From Acidobacteriota bacterium (GTDB lineage Bacteria > Acidobacteriota > UBA6911 > RPQK01 > JAJDTT01): a DNA stretch of 64,000 bases. Every line of letters begins with the position of its first letter. Positions within the stretch are counted from its first letter, which is position 1. Shown here one piece after another: positions 18,001 to 26,900 of the stretch. Below the pieces are notes generated by a model. The model was not told the origin of the DNA, made no database searches, and worked only from the letters and a program-made list of their open reading frames with translations. Made by a program: the position numbers and the translations under genes. The stretch is taken from NCBI GenBank assembly GCA_028874215.1, contig JAPPLF010000007.1:1-64000 (forward strand), written 5' to 3'.

Positions 18001-19928
18001 GGCCCCGTGAGGCCGTTCCCCCCGAGACTTAGCCCCGTCACGCGCCCGTCGTCATCGACGATGACCCCACGCCAATACCTGAGTGGCCGGCTGCTTCCCC
18101 AGTTCGTGCTTTTAAACCAATCGGGTCCGCCGGTGAATTGGTACAACGCCATCAGCACCGCCCGCTCGGAAACGGACACCGTAACCGTGACCGACGCCGT
18201 GGCCGTCTGTCCGTCCGCGCCCGTAACCATGATGTGGTAGGTCGTGGTCACGTTCGGCGACACTTTCCGCGAGCCCGAAGTGGACACCGGGCCGATGTCC
18301 GGAGTGATCTCCGCGCTCTCCGCGCTCGTCGACGACCACGTCAACATCGTGCTCTGGCCCCGCTCGATCGAGGTCGGCGATGCTGACAATTTCACCGTCG
18401 GTGGCGGAGCCTGGCCGCCCTCGATCCCGGCATCGTCCGGTATCCGGATCGCCGGCACCGCCGAGAGTGACGAGGTGCCCTTGCCGAATCGCAATCCCAG
18501 CGGGGCGAACCCGGATTCGTCCCCCGTTCGCAGGAACAGAAGACCCCGGAAGTCCCTCAGAAATCCTGCCTCCACCCCGGGCACGTCGAACCACTCCGGG
18601 AGCGTTCGCGCCCCCTGGTGGAAGTCTTTCCAGGGCAGGAACAATCCGTTCAATGGATCGTCTCCCTCCTCGTCGCGCAGCCGCAACTCGATCCTGGATT
18701 CGGCATCTGGTTTGAAGAGGGCCAGTCCTGCTCCGACGGTTCCCGATTCCTCCACGAACAGAGCGAACTGCTTCCCCAGCTGCGCCGGCTCGACGCCGAC
18801 TTCGACCCCCGACTGGGCATGCCGGTAGGTCAGGAGTCCACTGATCGTGGCCGCATCGGCCTCGACTTGGATCCAACCCCGCCGAATGGTTCCTGAGCCG
18901 GCGCTTCTCAAGACACGACTGCCCAGCGCCGGGACCTTGAACGTCGAATCGGAATCGAACAGATCCAGGACCGGTTGTCCTTCGGGATCGTAGACTTCCA
19001 CCCGAGCCTCGGCCGCGGCGGCCGGGTCGACGTTGCTCAGCACCAGTTGCACCGACCATCCCCCGCCGTCCACATAGTCGGGGAAGACCAGGTTCGTTTC
19101 TTGAGGTTCGTCGCTTTGGGTCCGGATCGCCGGCACCGCCGAGAGTGAGGAGGTCCTCTTCCCGAACCGCAGCCCGAGCGGGGCGAACGGGGATTCGTCC
19201 CCGGTCTCCAGGAACAACAGCCCGCGGAAGTCCCTCAGAAATCCCGGATCGATTCCTTCCACGGCGAACCATTCCGGGAGCGTGCGTGCCGCCTGGTGGA
19301 AATCACCCCAGGAGACGACCCCCTCCAGGGGATCGTTCCCCTCTTCGTCGCGAATGCGAAGCTCGAGGCGAGGCGAGACTTCCGGCTTGAAGACGGCGAC
19401 GCCCGCGCCGACTGTCGGCGATTCCTCCACGAACAACGCGAACTGCGAGCCCAAATCGACGGGCTGGACGCCGACTTCGATCCCCGACCGGGCGTGCCGG
19501 TAGGTCAAGAGTCCACTCACCGAGTCCGTACCGGCGCGGACCTGGATCCAGCCGCGGCGAATCGCCCCCGTGCCCGAGCTCCTCAACACCCGGCTGCCCA
19601 GCGCCGGGACCTCCAACGTCAATTCGGAATCGAACAGATCCAGGACGGGCTGTCCTTCGGGATCGTAGACTTCCACCCGGACCTCGGCGGCGGCGGCCGG
19701 GTCGACGTTGCTCAGCACCAGCTGCAGCGACCAGCCCCCACCGTCCACGTAGTCGGGAAAGTAGAGGATCGTCTCTGCCGGGTCCTGTGTCTGGCGGGTG
19801 ATCGAGTCCTCTGCCGACCGGCGGACGTTCTCTGATGGGGGGCCGCCAGTCTGCGTCGGTGAAAGGACGAAAAGCAGCCACCAAGCAAAAAAGGAAGCCG
19901 ATAAGGGACGCAGCAGAGAATGGATCAA
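14736..19928 (-). CDS. Giant secreted leucine-rich-repeat metzincin protease, frameshifted
   Basis: The 1730-codon frame starts at a TTG with GAAGG seven bases upstream. Layout: a signal peptide (about 1-27); two copies of a 220-residue module (about 50-270 and 275-496), each with FPDYVDGGGW and LRFGK; an Ig-like domain (508-585); three LRR blocks (about 588-905, 906-1036, 1037-1308), each opened by an ALYxxTGGxxW-like cap and built of plant-type LxxNxLTGxIPPELGNL units. A metzincin domain follows with zinc motif HELGHNLSLGH (1556-1566) and Met-turn DLMSY (1606-1610). The usual Gly of HExxHxxGxxH is Ser1563. Right after the Met-turn the frame is lost at a seven-C run and the natural C-terminus continues in the -1 frame. 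It is probably exported, binding ligands or host surfaces through the LRRs; that is inference. Confidence 0.8.
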   Translation of the reverse strand: MIHSLLRPLSASFFAWWLLFVLSPTQTGGPPSENVRRSAEDSITRQTQDPAETILYFPDYVDGGGWSLQLVLSNVDPAAAAEVRVEVYDPEGQPVLDLFDSELTLEVPALGSRVLRSSGTGAIRRGWIQVRAGTDSVSGLLTYRHARSGIEVGVQPVDLGSQFALFVEESPTVGAGVAVFKPEVSPRLELRIRDEEGNDPLEGVVSWGDFHQAARTLPEWFAVEGIDPGFLRDFRGLLFLETGDESPFAPLGLRFGKRTSSLSAVPAIRTQSDEPQETNLVFPDYVDGGGWSVQLVLSNVDPAAAAEARVEVYDPEGQPVLDLFDSDSTFKVPALGSRVLRSAGSGTIRRGWIQVEADAATISGLLTYRHAQSGVEVGVEPAQLGKQFALFVEESGTVGAGLALFKPDAESRIELRLRDEEGDDPLNGLFLPWKDFHQGARTLPEWFDVPGVEAGFLRDFRGLLFLRTGDESGFAPLGLRFGKGTSSLSAVPAIRIPDDAGIEGGQAPPPTVKLSASPTSIERGQSTMLTWSSTSAESAEITPDIGPVSTSGSRKVSPNVTTTYHIMVTGADGQTATASVTVTVSVSERAVLMALYQFTGGPDWFKSTNWGSSRPLRYWRGVIVDDDGRVTGLSLGGNGLTGPIPSEELGNLSNLEWLNLENNDLAGAIPPELGNLSNLEFLILGNNRLTGRIPPELGNLSKLEGLRLNSNELTGPIPPELGNLSNLEGLSLSSNELTGSIPPELGNLSKLEGLSLSINHLTGPIPSELGNLSILRFLGLTENNLTGSIPPALGQLSNLEGLYLERNLLRGPIPPELGNLSNLKGLGLSDNELTGPIPPELGNLTNLENLYLNNNHLTGPLPSSFLDMDSGQQFWLDSNYGLCVPGSTSFVRWSKRIPDFKAGAYCNDSDRAILNALHEVTGGSDWTSSSGWRGDGALGEWYGVSVDSLGRVTELDLSHNGLRGQVPGSLALLSQMAKLKIDGNSISGRLPMSLSYLRSLREFHYADTKLCVPTAASFRDWLNTISSHEGTGVKCAPLTDRDILVALYDATQGANWYQSENWLTKARLKEWHGVSIDGNGRVIRMELQSNHLEGVIPPELGFLSHLEQLDLAFNDLSGPIPPALGNLSRLTELDLLGNRLTGPIPEVLGRLSRLEVLDLLGNRLTGPIPSALGRLSRLGGLDLAGNQLTGTIPPALGNISSMYWLNLSGNRLTGPIPSALGNLSKLGGLDLAGNQLSGPIPSALGRLEQLKIMSLTKNVGLAGPLPAQLTNLRRLEELLAGGTGLCAPATASVQRWLEPVWKRRIAICLRDGPVAAYLTQAVQSREFPVPLVAGEDALLRVFMTAERSTGKQIPPVRGRFYVRGRERHVLDIPGKSARIPTELNEGSLSASANAEVPGEIVQPGLEMVIEIDPEKTLGPATGLPTRIPEAGRQAVEVRALPTFDLTLVPFLWSPAPDKSILGLVEAMAEDAEGHELLWHTRTLLPIEDLEVTAHEPVLSSKNDKYALLSETVAIHAMEGASGHYMGMMSGGVPRGGVASAGKKVSYSDPSGHIMAHELGHNLSLGHAPCGNPFFPDPAFPEPDGSIGAWGYDFREGGQLVPPSRPDLMSYCPPSGSATTISPTRSGIACTRPPWGDNRPSSPHRRRPSYYGAAWMAERFRSSNPRSWSGPQRHFRDPMVSMRSSDKVQPETSCSRSASRCRKWPMETGVPPSPSSCPRSPIGPISWTASL
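16119..18035 (-). repeat. Coding leucine-rich repeats (24-codon units)
   Basis: Ten or so 72-base units of the plant-type LRR lie at about 17319-18035 and seven or eight more at 16119-16691. A short, degenerate block with its own cap separates them. Neighbouring units share runs encoding PPELGNLSNLEGL and NELTGPI, suggesting recent unit duplication. They are part of the metzincin gene, not an independent tandem array. Confidence 0.85.
18441..19775 (-). repeat. Two direct coding repeats of about 660 bp
   Basis: The segments at about 19119-19775 and 18441-19100 encode the same 220-residue module with a period of 225 codons. Shared stretches include LVLSNVDPAAAAE, EVYDPEGQPVLDLFDS, RTLPEWF and GFLRDFRGLLFL. 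DNA identity is high enough to see by eye. The module function is unknown. Confidence 0.8.
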
Positions 19929-20390
19929 ACGGGCGCCTTCGGTAGCTCAATGCGAGTCAGCATGGTGTGGTCCGGGCGCGCCCCTGTCTGAGGCACGTTG
20001 GAGAATAACAACCGGACGCCTCGAGGACCAGAACCGGGCACCACTTGCCGGTGGGGCGGCTCAGGCGACCAGAGCCCGTTGACAACGTCCATCGGAGAAG
20101 CGACGGCGGTTCCCGGACCGGTACCGAGGGGACACTTTGCTATGGTGTTCCCCGCAAAATCAGGCCGTCAGGGCCGCGTCTTAGACTACGATAAAGCTGT
20201 TATACGTATCTTCTATGAGCGCCTGGGAGTTTGTCCCGAAAAACCCCGATTCGCTTTCTGCAACGGACCTCGAAGGAGCCTTCCCGGAGGAAACGCGTTG
20301 GTCCTCGGTCGCATACGCCCGGTATGCTCAGAGCGCCTTGTCCGGCGGGCGCAGCCCCGGGGCGTTGCGTGGGACTTTCGCCACGGACTG
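19929..20390. other. 462-bp gap without a supported gene
   Basis: The gap between the LRR protease gene and ilvN (both minus strand) has an open frame on the plus strand, but it reads like GC-rich noise, with no start signal or recognisable motif. A locally AT-rich stretch (GTTATACGTATCTTCTATG, about 20198-20216) could hold the promoter of the protease gene, 270 bases from its start. I see no tRNA, riboswitch or clear terminator. Confidence 0.4.
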
Positions 20391-20885
20391 CTAACCCCGT
20401 CTTTTTTCCGCGCTTCCGCGACTGAGTGAGAGGCACCCGGTACGGTGCACGTCGCGCACACCGTACACCCGCATGTTCTGGAGAAATCCGTTGATCTTCT
20501 CCGGGTTTCCCGTGACCTCGAAGACACAGCTCTGAGGACTGGCGTCGACGACGCGCGCCCGAAACACCTTGGAGAGTTCCAGGATCTCCGACCGGGTGGA
20601 TTCCGTGACACGCACCCGGATCAGCGCCATCTCGCGAGCCATATGGACCTGCGGATTGTATGGGATCACCTTGATGACATCGATGAGCTTGTTCAACTGC
20701 TTGATGACCTGCTCCGTGCCCGCCACATCCGTCTTCGTGGAAAGGGTGATGAGGGAGATGGTGGGGTCGGAGGTCGGAGCGACGTTCAGAGTCTCAATAT
20801 TGTAGCCCCGCTGGCTGAACAGCCCCACAACCCGGGCCAGGACACCCGATCTGTTTTCGACCAGTAACGAAAGCAACTGAACCAT
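20391..20885 (-). CDS. ilvN: Acetolactate synthase small (regulatory) subunit
   Basis: The small subunit activates acetolactate synthase and confers valine feedback inhibition in branched-chain amino-acid synthesis. The 164-residue protein is full length. Its N-terminal ACT domain contains LLVENRSGVLARVVGLFSQRG and NIETLNVAPT, and the C-terminal ALS_ss domain contains EMALIRV. The ATG at 20885 matches the family N-terminus and has a well-spaced promoter just upstream. The frame is open to 21047 but overlaps glnD and is unlike the family. The catalytic subunit (ilvB/ilvI) is not adjacent, so this copy stands alone here, divergent from glnD. Confidence 0.95.
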   Translation of the reverse strand: MVQLLSLLVENRSGVLARVVGLFSQRGYNIETLNVAPTSDPTISLITLSTKTDVAGTEQVIKQLNKLIDVIKVIPYNPQVHMAREMALIRVRVTESTRSEILELSKVFRARVVDASPQSCVFEVTGNPEKINGFLQNMRVYGVRDVHRTGCLSLSRGSAEKRRG

Positions 20886-20894
20886 AGCGTGTCC

Positions 20895-20923
20895 CGTATA
20901 AGCACTTTGGCCCCCGGAGTCAA
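20895..20923 (-). promoter_or_regulatory. Promoter of ilvN
   Basis: On the minus strand TTGACT (20918-20923) and TATACG (20895-20900) are separated by exactly 17 bases. The -10 is 9 bases from the ilvN ATG, so the mRNA would have almost no leader. This supports the start chosen for ilvN. Confidence 0.5.
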
Positions 20924-21021
20924 GGCAGGAGCGACTCCCGACCGATCCGTCACTGTCCCTGGAACGCCCTGCCGCGGGAACCGAAAGGGCATCATCGCAG
21001 GGCGCGTCCCCGGGAACGAAT

Positions 21022-23508
21022 ATGGCAGAATGGCCGGAAATGGCCACGACGACTCGTGCGCAGGCCTGGGAAACCTATTCGGCTCGGCGACGCCTCGTCG
21101 AGCAATCGTTTCGGTCGGACCTCTGTCCCGAGGCGGCGCTGGAGGACCTGACCCAGGCCATGGACACCCTGGTCTCCCAAGTCGCTCAGCGACACCTTCG
21201 ATCCGGTTTGTTTTGCATCCTCGCCTTGGGCGGATACGGCCGCCGCGAGATGTTCCCCCACTCGGACGTGGATCTGCTGCTGTTGTTCCGGGGGGAAGAT
21301 CAGGAAGCCGCCGAGGAGGCCATCAAACACCTGCTCCACGACTTGTGGGACCTCCGCCTGGACCTGGGGCATCAAGTCTGGTCGCTGGAGGAAATGACGG
21401 CCCAGGGCCCGGACCTGGAGTTGGCCCTGTCACTGTCGGATGCTCGCATCGTAACCGGAAGCGCGGCATTGGGAAATCTCCTTCTCCGCGACTTTCTTCC
21501 CGTTTGGCATCGAGGAGAGACCGAGGAACTTCGTCTTGGAATCGACTGCCTGACCCGTCAGCGCCATGAGAATTTCCAGAACACCATCTTCCATCTGGAA
21601 CCGGACCTGAAGGAGGGCCCGGGCGGACTCCGGGATGTCCTGGCGGGCGGATGGCTGTCGAAGCTCCGGGGGGAGGGACAATTCGTCCCGTACAGCCAAG
21701 AGCGCATCGATGCCGCGTCCAGTTTCATGAAGCGGATGCGCATGCTGGTCCACCTGGTGCGCGGGCGAAATCTGAACCGCCTGACGTATCGGCTTCAGGA
21801 AAAAATCGCTCCTCTGGCCGGATATGAATCCGAAGACGATCGGATGGGCGTCGAGTCCATGATGCAGGAGTACTATCTCAATGCACGGGTCATCCACGGG
21901 TGTTGCCGCTACGGGCTGGTCCCCAGGAGACCGGTGGACCCGTCGACTCAGATCCACCTGGACGGAGTCTCTTCGGAACGGGCCGGCCCCATCATCCTCA
22001 AAGTTTTTCGCGACTCCATGACCCGGTCAAAACCGTTGAGCGACGGGGCCCGCATGTCGATTGCCCGTGGCAGTTCCGAGTTGGCCGCCAGCTTGCGCCG
22101 CCATCCCCAACCGGGATCGATCATGGAACTCTTCCATCCCCGGCCCGGCCTCTACCGGGCCCTGACCGAAATGTACGAACTGGGGGTCCTCGAGGCTCTC
22201 TTTCCCGAGTTCGGCGGCATCAAGGCCAAGGTCACGCGCGATTTCTACCATCAGTACACCGTTGACGAGCACAGCCTCATGGCCATACGCAATATTGAGG
22301 AATTGAGGGCAGGGAATTCCGGCGGGGATGCCCGGTTCGCGGCCCTGCTCGACGAGGCGACCCACCCGGAACTGTTGACTCTGGCCCTTCTACTGCACGA
22401 CGTGGGTAAGAGCCGCGAAGGACATCACGCCGACCGAAGCACGCGAATGGCGGGCGCGGCGCTGCGGCGCCTGTGCTTTCCCGCGGAATGCATCGAGGCC
22501 GTCTCGTTTCTGATCCAACAACATCTGTCCATGACCAGAGTCATATTCCGGAGGGATCTGGAGGACCCGAGGGTGATCGACCGCTTCGCCGACCGCGTCG
22601 GCGATCCCGATCGGCTCCGGCTCCTTTGTCTTCTCACCTACGCGGACATCAAGGCCGTCGGGCCCGGAGTGCTCAAGGATTGGACCAAGGATCTCCTGTG
22701 GCAACTGTACGTGTCCGCGTACCGGAAACTCACTCTGGGATTTGGCGTGGACTCGGTGGAAGAAGAAACCCCGGACCTCCTCTTCAGAGATCTGCCCGGC
22801 GACCTCGACGCCCGGGATTTCGGAAGGTTCCTCGAGGGACTTCCTCTCAGATACGTCAAGATCACCCCGCATTCCGAAATTTACGAGCATTATCGCCTGG
22901 CTAGAGGTCTGAGAACCGATCGGCCGGTGCGCTTGCGGCTGACCCGTGATCTCGACGGCTACAAGCTCTGTGTGGTGACTCCCGATCGCTTCCACCTGTT
23001 TGCCCGGATCGCCGGCGTCCTCGCCTCGTTCGGCATGAACATATTCCGCGGCTATGCCATGTCCAACCGGGCGGGTACGACTCTGGACCTGTTCCACTTC
23101 ACCGACGTCCGCCGGCGTTTCGCCCTGAATCCCAGTGAGAAACAGACGTTTCAGGATTTGGTCAGCCGGGTGATTCGGGATGAACGTTCCGTAGAGACGT
23201 ATCTCAAGGGCAACGGCAGGTTGGTGAACCCGCACTTTTCGCCGGCGCGGTTTCGCCCCTCGGTCTACTTCGAGGATGAGCCCACACAGCGCTACACCAT
23301 CATGGAACTCGTGGCTCCCGACGCCGTCGGCCTCCTCTACACCATCGCCGAGCGGATCTCGTCCCTTCGCTGCAACATCGATCTGGTCCTGATCAATACG
23401 GAGGGTGAGAGAGCCGTGGATGTCTTTTACTTGTCGCGGGATGGGTGTAGACTTGGGCCCGATCTACAGCAGGAACTGGAAGCTCAGATTCTTCAGGCGA
23501 TAGGGTGA
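21022..23508 (+). CDS. glnD: Bifunctional uridylyltransferase/uridylyl-removing enzyme GlnD
   Basis: GlnD senses glutamine and adds or removes UMP on PII. Domains in the 828-residue protein: nucleotidyltransferase with GGYGRREMFPHSDVDLLLL (70-88), a helical linker, an HD phosphohydrolase domain with LLHDVGKS (about 455-462), and two ACT domains (about 645-720 and 760-828). All active motifs are present, so both activities are expected. Either ATG 21022 or ATG 21040 could be the start. It is followed after four bases by glnB, its substrate, so the two are surely co-expressed. Confidence 0.96.
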   Translation: MAEWPEMATTTRAQAWETYSARRRLVEQSFRSDLCPEAALEDLTQAMDTLVSQVAQRHLRSGLFCILALGGYGRREMFPHSDVDLLLLFRGEDQEAAEEAIKHLLHDLWDLRLDLGHQVWSLEEMTAQGPDLELALSLSDARIVTGSAALGNLLLRDFLPVWHRGETEELRLGIDCLTRQRHENFQNTIFHLEPDLKEGPGGLRDVLAGGWLSKLRGEGQFVPYSQERIDAASSFMKRMRMLVHLVRGRNLNRLTYRLQEKIAPLAGYESEDDRMGVESMMQEYYLNARVIHGCCRYGLVPRRPVDPSTQIHLDGVSSERAGPIILKVFRDSMTRSKPLSDGARMSIARGSSELAASLRRHPQPGSIMELFHPRPGLYRALTEMYELGVLEALFPEFGGIKAKVTRDFYHQYTVDEHSLMAIRNIEELRAGNSGGDARFAALLDEATHPELLTLALLLHDVGKSREGHHADRSTRMAGAALRRLCFPAECIEAVSFLIQQHLSMTRVIFRRDLEDPRVIDRFADRVGDPDRLRLLCLLTYADIKAVGPGVLKDWTKDLLWQLYVSAYRKLTLGFGVDSVEEETPDLLFRDLPGDLDARDFGRFLEGLPLRYVKITPHSEIYEHYRLARGLRTDRPVRLRLTRDLDGYKLCVVTPDRFHLFARIAGVLASFGMNIFRGYAMSNRAGTTLDLFHFTDVRRRFALNPSEKQTFQDLVSRVIRDERSVETYLKGNGRLVNPHFSPARFRPSVYFEDEPTQRYTIMELVAPDAVGLLYTIAERISSLRCNIDLVLINTEGERAVDVFYLSRDGCRLGPDLQQELEAQILQAIG

Positions 23509-23512
23509 GTCG

Positions 23513-23839
23513 ATGAAATTGATCATGGCGATCGTACGCCCCAGCAAGGTGGAAGAGGTCAAGGATGCGCTGGGCAAGCTGAACGTTTCAGGCATGACGA
23601 TCTCGGAAGTTCGCGGTCACGGACGCCAGAAAGGACATACGGCCATCTACCGCGGCAAAGAATACAGTGTCACCCTCCTGCCCAAGATGAAAATGGAGAT
23701 CGTCCTGGCGGACGATCTGGTGGAAGAAACCATCGAAACCATCATGGAAACGGCTCGCACGGGCGAAATCGGCGACGGCCGCGTCTTCGTGCTTCCCGTG
23801 GAAAGCCAGTACAACATCCGCACCGGCGAGAACGACTGA
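23513..23839 (+). CDS. glnB: Nitrogen regulatory protein P-II
   Basis: PII is the trimeric signal protein that reports 2-oxoglutarate and glutamine status. At 108 residues it has the normal length. The T-loop carries the uridylylation tyrosine in YRGKEYSV (Tyr at about 51). The ATP/2-oxoglutarate-binding signature GRQKGH and the C-terminal signature TGEIGDGRVFVLPVE are also present. It starts four bases after glnD. The tyrosine matters because the neighbouring GlnD would modify it. No amtB is linked, so glnB versus glnK is not decided. Confidence 0.95.
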   Translation: MKLIMAIVRPSKVEEVKDALGKLNVSGMTISEVRGHGRQKGHTAIYRGKEYSVTLLPKMKMEIVLADDLVEETIETIMETARTGEIGDGRVFVLPVESQYNIRTGEND

Positions 23840-23939
23840 TCCGCCTCTCACCGGCCCACCGAACCGGGTTCCCCACCACGGCGGCGTGAGGGGCTCAACC
23901 TTCTGATCAGAGGCCTACAGGCGGCTTGGACCTCTTTCA

Positions 23940-26900
23940 TCAACCGGCTTCGGCCGGCTGGCGGAGATAGGTCAGCAGCAGGTCCTTGGTATTCACCCGA
24001 TCTCCCGCCTCCACCAGCAGGTCCTCGATCTCGGCTTCCCGGTCGGCGTAGAGCGTGAGCTCCATCTTCATGGCCTGAAGCGTCAACAGCTTTTCTCCCT
24101 GCGCGACTTTCGCTCCGGTTCCCACCGAGACGGAAATGACCATTCCGGGCATGGGCGCGCCGACGTGAAGCGGATTGCCCGGGTCTGCCTTGGCCCGTTT
24201 CGACACCTGGGGAATCACGGACTGATTGGGAATCTGCACCTCCCTCGGCACGCCGTTGAGTTCGAAAAAGACGGTGCAGTTTCCCCGGGTGTCCGGCTCC
24301 CCCACGGCCATCAGCTTGACAATCAGCGTCTTGCCGGCCTCCAGCTCCACCAAGACCTCGGTTTCCGTCTCCATCCCGTAAAAAAATACGGGTGTAGGGA
24401 GCACCGAAACATCTCCGTACCGGGTTTGGTGACGAATGAACTCCTGAAACACCTGCGGGTACAGGATGTAGGAAATCGTGTCCCGCTCACTGAACTTGCG
24501 GCGAAGCCGCCCCTCGAGGTCCTCCTGCACGGCTTCCAGGTCGGCGGGAGGCAGCGACTCGCCCGGCCGGCCCCGGACGGGGCGCAGATCCCCCAGAATT
24601 CGATCTCTCAACCGGACGGGGAAACCCCCTTTCGGCGTCCCCAGCCGGCCCTGGAAGAAATCGATCACCGACTCGGGAAAATCGATCTTCTTGGAGGGGT
24701 CGGTCAAGTCCTCGGGGGAGAGATCATTGGTCAACATGAAGAGGGCAAGATCGCCGACAACCTTGGACGATGGGGTGACCTTGACGATATCCCCGAACAG
24801 TTCGTTCACCCGGGCGTAGGTTCGCCAGACCTCCGGCCAGTTCTCCTCCAGGCCCAAGGCCGCCGCCTGCTGATACAGGTTGGTGTATTGCCCGCCCGGC
24901 ATCTCATGCTTGTAGACATCCGCCGTACCCGTCCGCAGCGTCGACTCGAAGGCGCAGTAATATTGCCGCACGACCTCCCAGTAATGAGCCGTTTCCTCGA
25001 GGCTCGCAGTGTCGAGACCGGGGTCCCGGGGAGCAAACCGCAACATTTCCGCCAGCGTGTTGAGACTGGGCTGAGAGGTGAGCCCGGCCAGGGGAGCCAT
25101 GGCGGCATCCACGATGTCGGCGCCCGCCTCCACGGCCTTCAGGAGCGATCCCATCTGGCCGCCGCTCGTATCGTGGGTATGAAAATGGATCGGTATGCCC
25201 ACTTCGTTTTTCAGCGCCCGAATCAACCGGTAGGCGGCGTAGGGCTTGCACAGTCCGGCCATGTCCTTGATGGCCAGCATATGGGCGCCCATGCGCTCCA
25301 ACTCCCGGGCCAACTCCAGGTAGTAGTCCAGGGAGTACTTGCTCCGATCCGGATCCAGGATGTCGCCGGTGTAGCAGATGGCGGCCTCGGCCACGCCTCC
25401 ACTCCGGACCACCGCTTCGATGGCGACCTGCATGTTGCGGGAATCGTTGAGTGAATCGAAGATGCGAAAGATGTCGATGCCCGACTCGGCGGCGTGCCGC
25501 ACGAACTCCCGGACCACGTTGTCGGGATAGCTCGTGTAGCCCACGGCGGCCGAGGCTCGAAGCAACATTTGAAAGGGAATGTTGGGGATAGCCTGGCGCA
25601 GGCGGTCCAGGCGATCCCAGGGGGACTCCCGCAAGAAACGCATGGCCGTGTCGAACGTGGCTCCGCCCCAGAGCTCGAGTGAGAAGAAGTCGCTGTGACA
25701 ATGAGCGTAGACGTCCGCGATCCGGCTCATGTCATAGGTTCTCATTCGAGTGGCCAAGAGGGACTGGTGCGCATCCCGGAGGGTGGTGTCCGTAATGAGC
25801 ACCTCGGAACGACCTCGAACCCACTCGGCGAATTTCCGCGGCCCGTCCCTGACCAGCCGAAAACGATGGCCCTCGGGAATCTCTCCACCGGTCGGGCGCC
25901 AGGGAACCGGCGCCGGCCTGCGGTTGACCTTGCCGTGAAACTCCTTGACCACGGGAGTTTCATTCACCACCTGATTTCCCAGAAAGCGAAGCAGGCGGGT
26001 CGCCCGGTCCCGGCGAGCCGGGAAACGGAAGAGGTCCGGATTCTCGTCGATGAAACGAGTCGTGCAATTGCCGTTCCGAAACTCGGGATGGTCCACCAGG
26101 TTGATCAGAAAGGGAATGTTCGTCTTCACGCCGCGGATTCGGAATTCCTGCAGGCAACGCTCCATCCGGCGGACCGTTTCGGGGAACCGAAGGCCCCAGG
26201 CGGTGACCTTCACCAGGAGGGAATCGTAGAAGGGGGTCACCGTGGCCCCGGAAAAGGCGGTCCCGGCATCCAGCCGGATTCCCGCCCCGGACGCCGACCG
26301 ATAGTGGAGAATGCGTCCGTAGTCGGGGATGAACGAGTTCTCCGGATCCTCCGTCGTGACCCGGCACTGGCAGGCGTGGCCCCGGACCTGCACATCGGAT
26401 TGACTGGCCAGTCCGATCTCGGGATGTCCCAGCGCAAGCCCCTCGGCGATCAGAATCTGATGGTGCACCAGGTCGACGCCGGTCACCTCTTCCGTCACCG
26501 TGTGCTCGACCTGGATCCTGGGGTTGATCTCGATGAAATAGAACTGGTCCGTATCCTGGTCCAGCAGGAACTCAACCGTTCCCGCGTTGTCATACCCGAT
26601 GGCCCGGCCCAGAGCTACCGCGGCGTCGCAGATCTCCCGTCTCAGGTCCGGCGCCAGATTGAGGGCTGGGGCCATCTCCACCAACTTCTGATGACGCCGC
26701 TGCAGGGAACAATCCCGCTCGTAGAGATGGACGAGATTGCCATGCCGGTCTCCCAGAATCTGCACTTCCAAATGCCGGGCCCGGGACACGAATCGCTCCA
26801 GAAAGATTTCTTCACGGCCGAACGCGGACAGCGATTCACGCTGCGCCTCTTGAAACTGCGCTTCCAGATCCGCCTCCCGGGTCACGACACGCATGCCGCG

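Noticed and set aside
16119-18035. CRISPR or satellite array suggested by regular repeats
   Set aside because: The 72-base units stay in frame, encode LRRs and lack constant spacers; they are coding repeats.
19998-20429. 143-codon plus-strand frame in the largest gene-free gap
   Set aside because: Composition looks random, there is no ribosome site, and its end runs into the ilvN 3' end.
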